From Hyphomicrobiales bacterium (lineage in GTDB: Bacteria > Pseudomonadota > Alphaproteobacteria > Rhizobiales > Rhizobiaceae): a stretch of 64,000 nt of DNA. Below the pieces are notes generated by a model. It did no database searches. It was not told the DNA's origin and saw nothing but the letters and a program-made list of their open reading frames with translations. The position numbers and the translations under genes are program-made. Each line of letters begins with the position of its first letter. Position 1 is the first letter of the stretch. The stretch lies in the NCBI GenBank assembly GCA_900473745.1, contig UCMW01000007.1:496001-560000 (forward strand), written 5' to 3'. Positions 63,401 through 64,000 of the stretch are shown piece by piece.

Positions 63401-63850
63401 TCAATCATCCCGCTCGTCACGTCCAACACCCTGCATCTTGGCGACCCCGAAGACCAGCGCGGCAATGGCAGCCGTTGTCAACAATGACCGGCCTTTCATC
63501 ATCGCGGGAATGCCTGCGAGAAGCTGCAACGTCATCGGATCGGGCAGTTGAGACTTGGCCGCCCGGCGCCGTGCCTCCATCCGCCGCTCTGTGGCTTTGT
63601 TCATGGCCTGAATCACGAGGATGACGATGATGCCGCACAGAGCCGTCACACCCGCGATGATCAGCGCCGCATAAACGGGGCCCAGTTCGTCCGAGAGATA
63701 GAAGCCGATCGCCAACAATAGTGCCACATAGGCCGTTAGCGCCAACACGCCGACAATCGCGCCCCCGATGAGGGAGCGCGTGATACGGGTGGCAGTGGGC
63801 TGCACCTTACCGAAGGCGAGAACGCCGAGATGTCTGAAAAGTGGCAGCAT
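63401..63850 (-). CDS. Holin-X-like small membrane protein
   Basis: A 149-residue protein with two long membrane segments (LIGGAIVGVLALTAYVALLL and LIIAGVTALCGIIVILVIQA, residues about 27-85), a basic loop ERRMEARRRAAKSQ and another hydrophobic stretch near the C-terminus. It resembles the phage holin/Actinobacterial Holin-X-like family found beside DUF883 genes. The start at 63850 lies five bases after the stop of the DUF883 gene, so they are one operon. Confidence 0.75.
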   Translation of the reverse strand: MLPLFRHLGVLAFGKVQPTATRITRSLIGGAIVGVLALTAYVALLLAIGFYLSDELGPVYAALIIAGVTALCGIIVILVIQAMNKATERRMEARRRAAKSQLPDPMTLQLLAGIPAMMKGRSLLTTAAIAALVFGVAKMQGVGRDERDD

Positions 63851-63855
63851 ATTGA

Positions 63856-64000
63856 TCAACGCCGCGTGAGCAGCGCGAGGACGTAACCGACGCCGGCTGC
63901 GATGGCGAGCGACTGGAACGGGCGTTCGTGCACGTAGGCTTCCACCTCTTCCTCGACACTTGAGATGGTATCGCGGGCGCTGTCGACATACTGCTGCGAA
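63856..64000 (-). CDS. DUF883 (YqjD/ElaB-like) protein, C-terminal end (partial)
   Basis: The last 48 codons are in view, ending with TGA at 63858-63856. The end reads VEEEVEAYVHERPFQSLA then IAAGVGYVLALLTRR, the typical C-terminal membrane anchor of DUF883/YqjD proteins, which tether ribosomes or envelope complexes to the inner membrane and are stress-induced in other bacteria. The start is outside the window. Confidence 0.82.
   Translation of the reverse strand, partial: SQQYVDSARDTISSVEEEVEAYVHERPFQSLAIAAGVGYVLALLTRR

Overview
The window looks like chromosomal DNA of a Rhizobiaceae-type alphaproteobacterium (Rhizobium, Agrobacterium, Sinorhizobium or a close relative). The evidence is high GC, dense short-spaced operons, many ABC importers for amines and peptides, an nth gene next to DUF2244, and a complete PhyR-NepR-EcfG general stress response locus, which is restricted to Alphaproteobacteria. 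I see no rRNA, tRNA, prophage, insertion sequence or CRISPR array.

Layout. 1-1946: end of a Mn/Fe ABC importer operon (sitBCD-like). 1943-9650: DMT exporter, LysR regulator, and a polyamine-type ABC importer followed by an aminobutyraldehyde-type dehydrogenase; a large nested palindrome separates the binding-protein gene from the ATPase gene. 9801-13924: a small secreted SH3-like protein and a 1220-residue protein made almost entirely of 8-residue repeats arranged in 17-octad (136-residue) super-repeats. 14402-23574: housekeeping and small regulators (GFA enzyme, transaldolase with a divergent SorC-type regulator, methyltransferase, Ada-like repair protein, DUF2244/nth, TetR/VOC pair, EI24 membrane protein, nitrilase). 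23587-30662: oligopeptide ABC importer with an M20 amidohydrolase. 30682-39579: PAP2 phosphatase, P1 peptidase, a Pta-AckA pair whose MaoC-like domain looks catalytically dead, an orphan PhnM, an M19 dipeptidase and an amidase. 40013-49217: a second polyamine-type importer in an apparent operon with a serine hydrolase, two tandem YtcJ-like amidohydrolases and a TetR regulator. 49214-52610: part of a non-phosphorylative L-fucose/L-fuconate-type sugar acid pathway under an IclR regulator. 52706-53307: HigBA-like toxin-antitoxin. 53396-56495: pntAB. 56748-64000: general stress response island.

How the genes work together. Much of the window serves scavenging of nitrogenous organic compounds. Importers bring in polyamines and peptides, and a set of unrelated amide-bond hydrolases (nitrilase, M20, P1, M19, amidase, class-C serine hydrolase, two YtcJ proteins) releases amino acids or amines. 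In the three binding-protein-dependent systems, a strong hairpin lies just after the binding-protein gene, as expected if that gene is expressed above its operon partners.

The right end is the regulatory highlight. phyR, a histidine kinase, nepR-ecfG, a second NepR-like protein, a receiver-like protein lacking the phospho-acceptor Asp, a Crp/Fnr regulator and several small membrane proteins lie together. I find four exact GGAAC-N16-CGTT promoters and two near-matches in this island, in front of phyR, nepR-ecfG, two DUF1328 genes, an unknown two-gene operon and probably the second nepR. The most novel items are the octad-repeat giant protein and the unrecognised components of the stress island.
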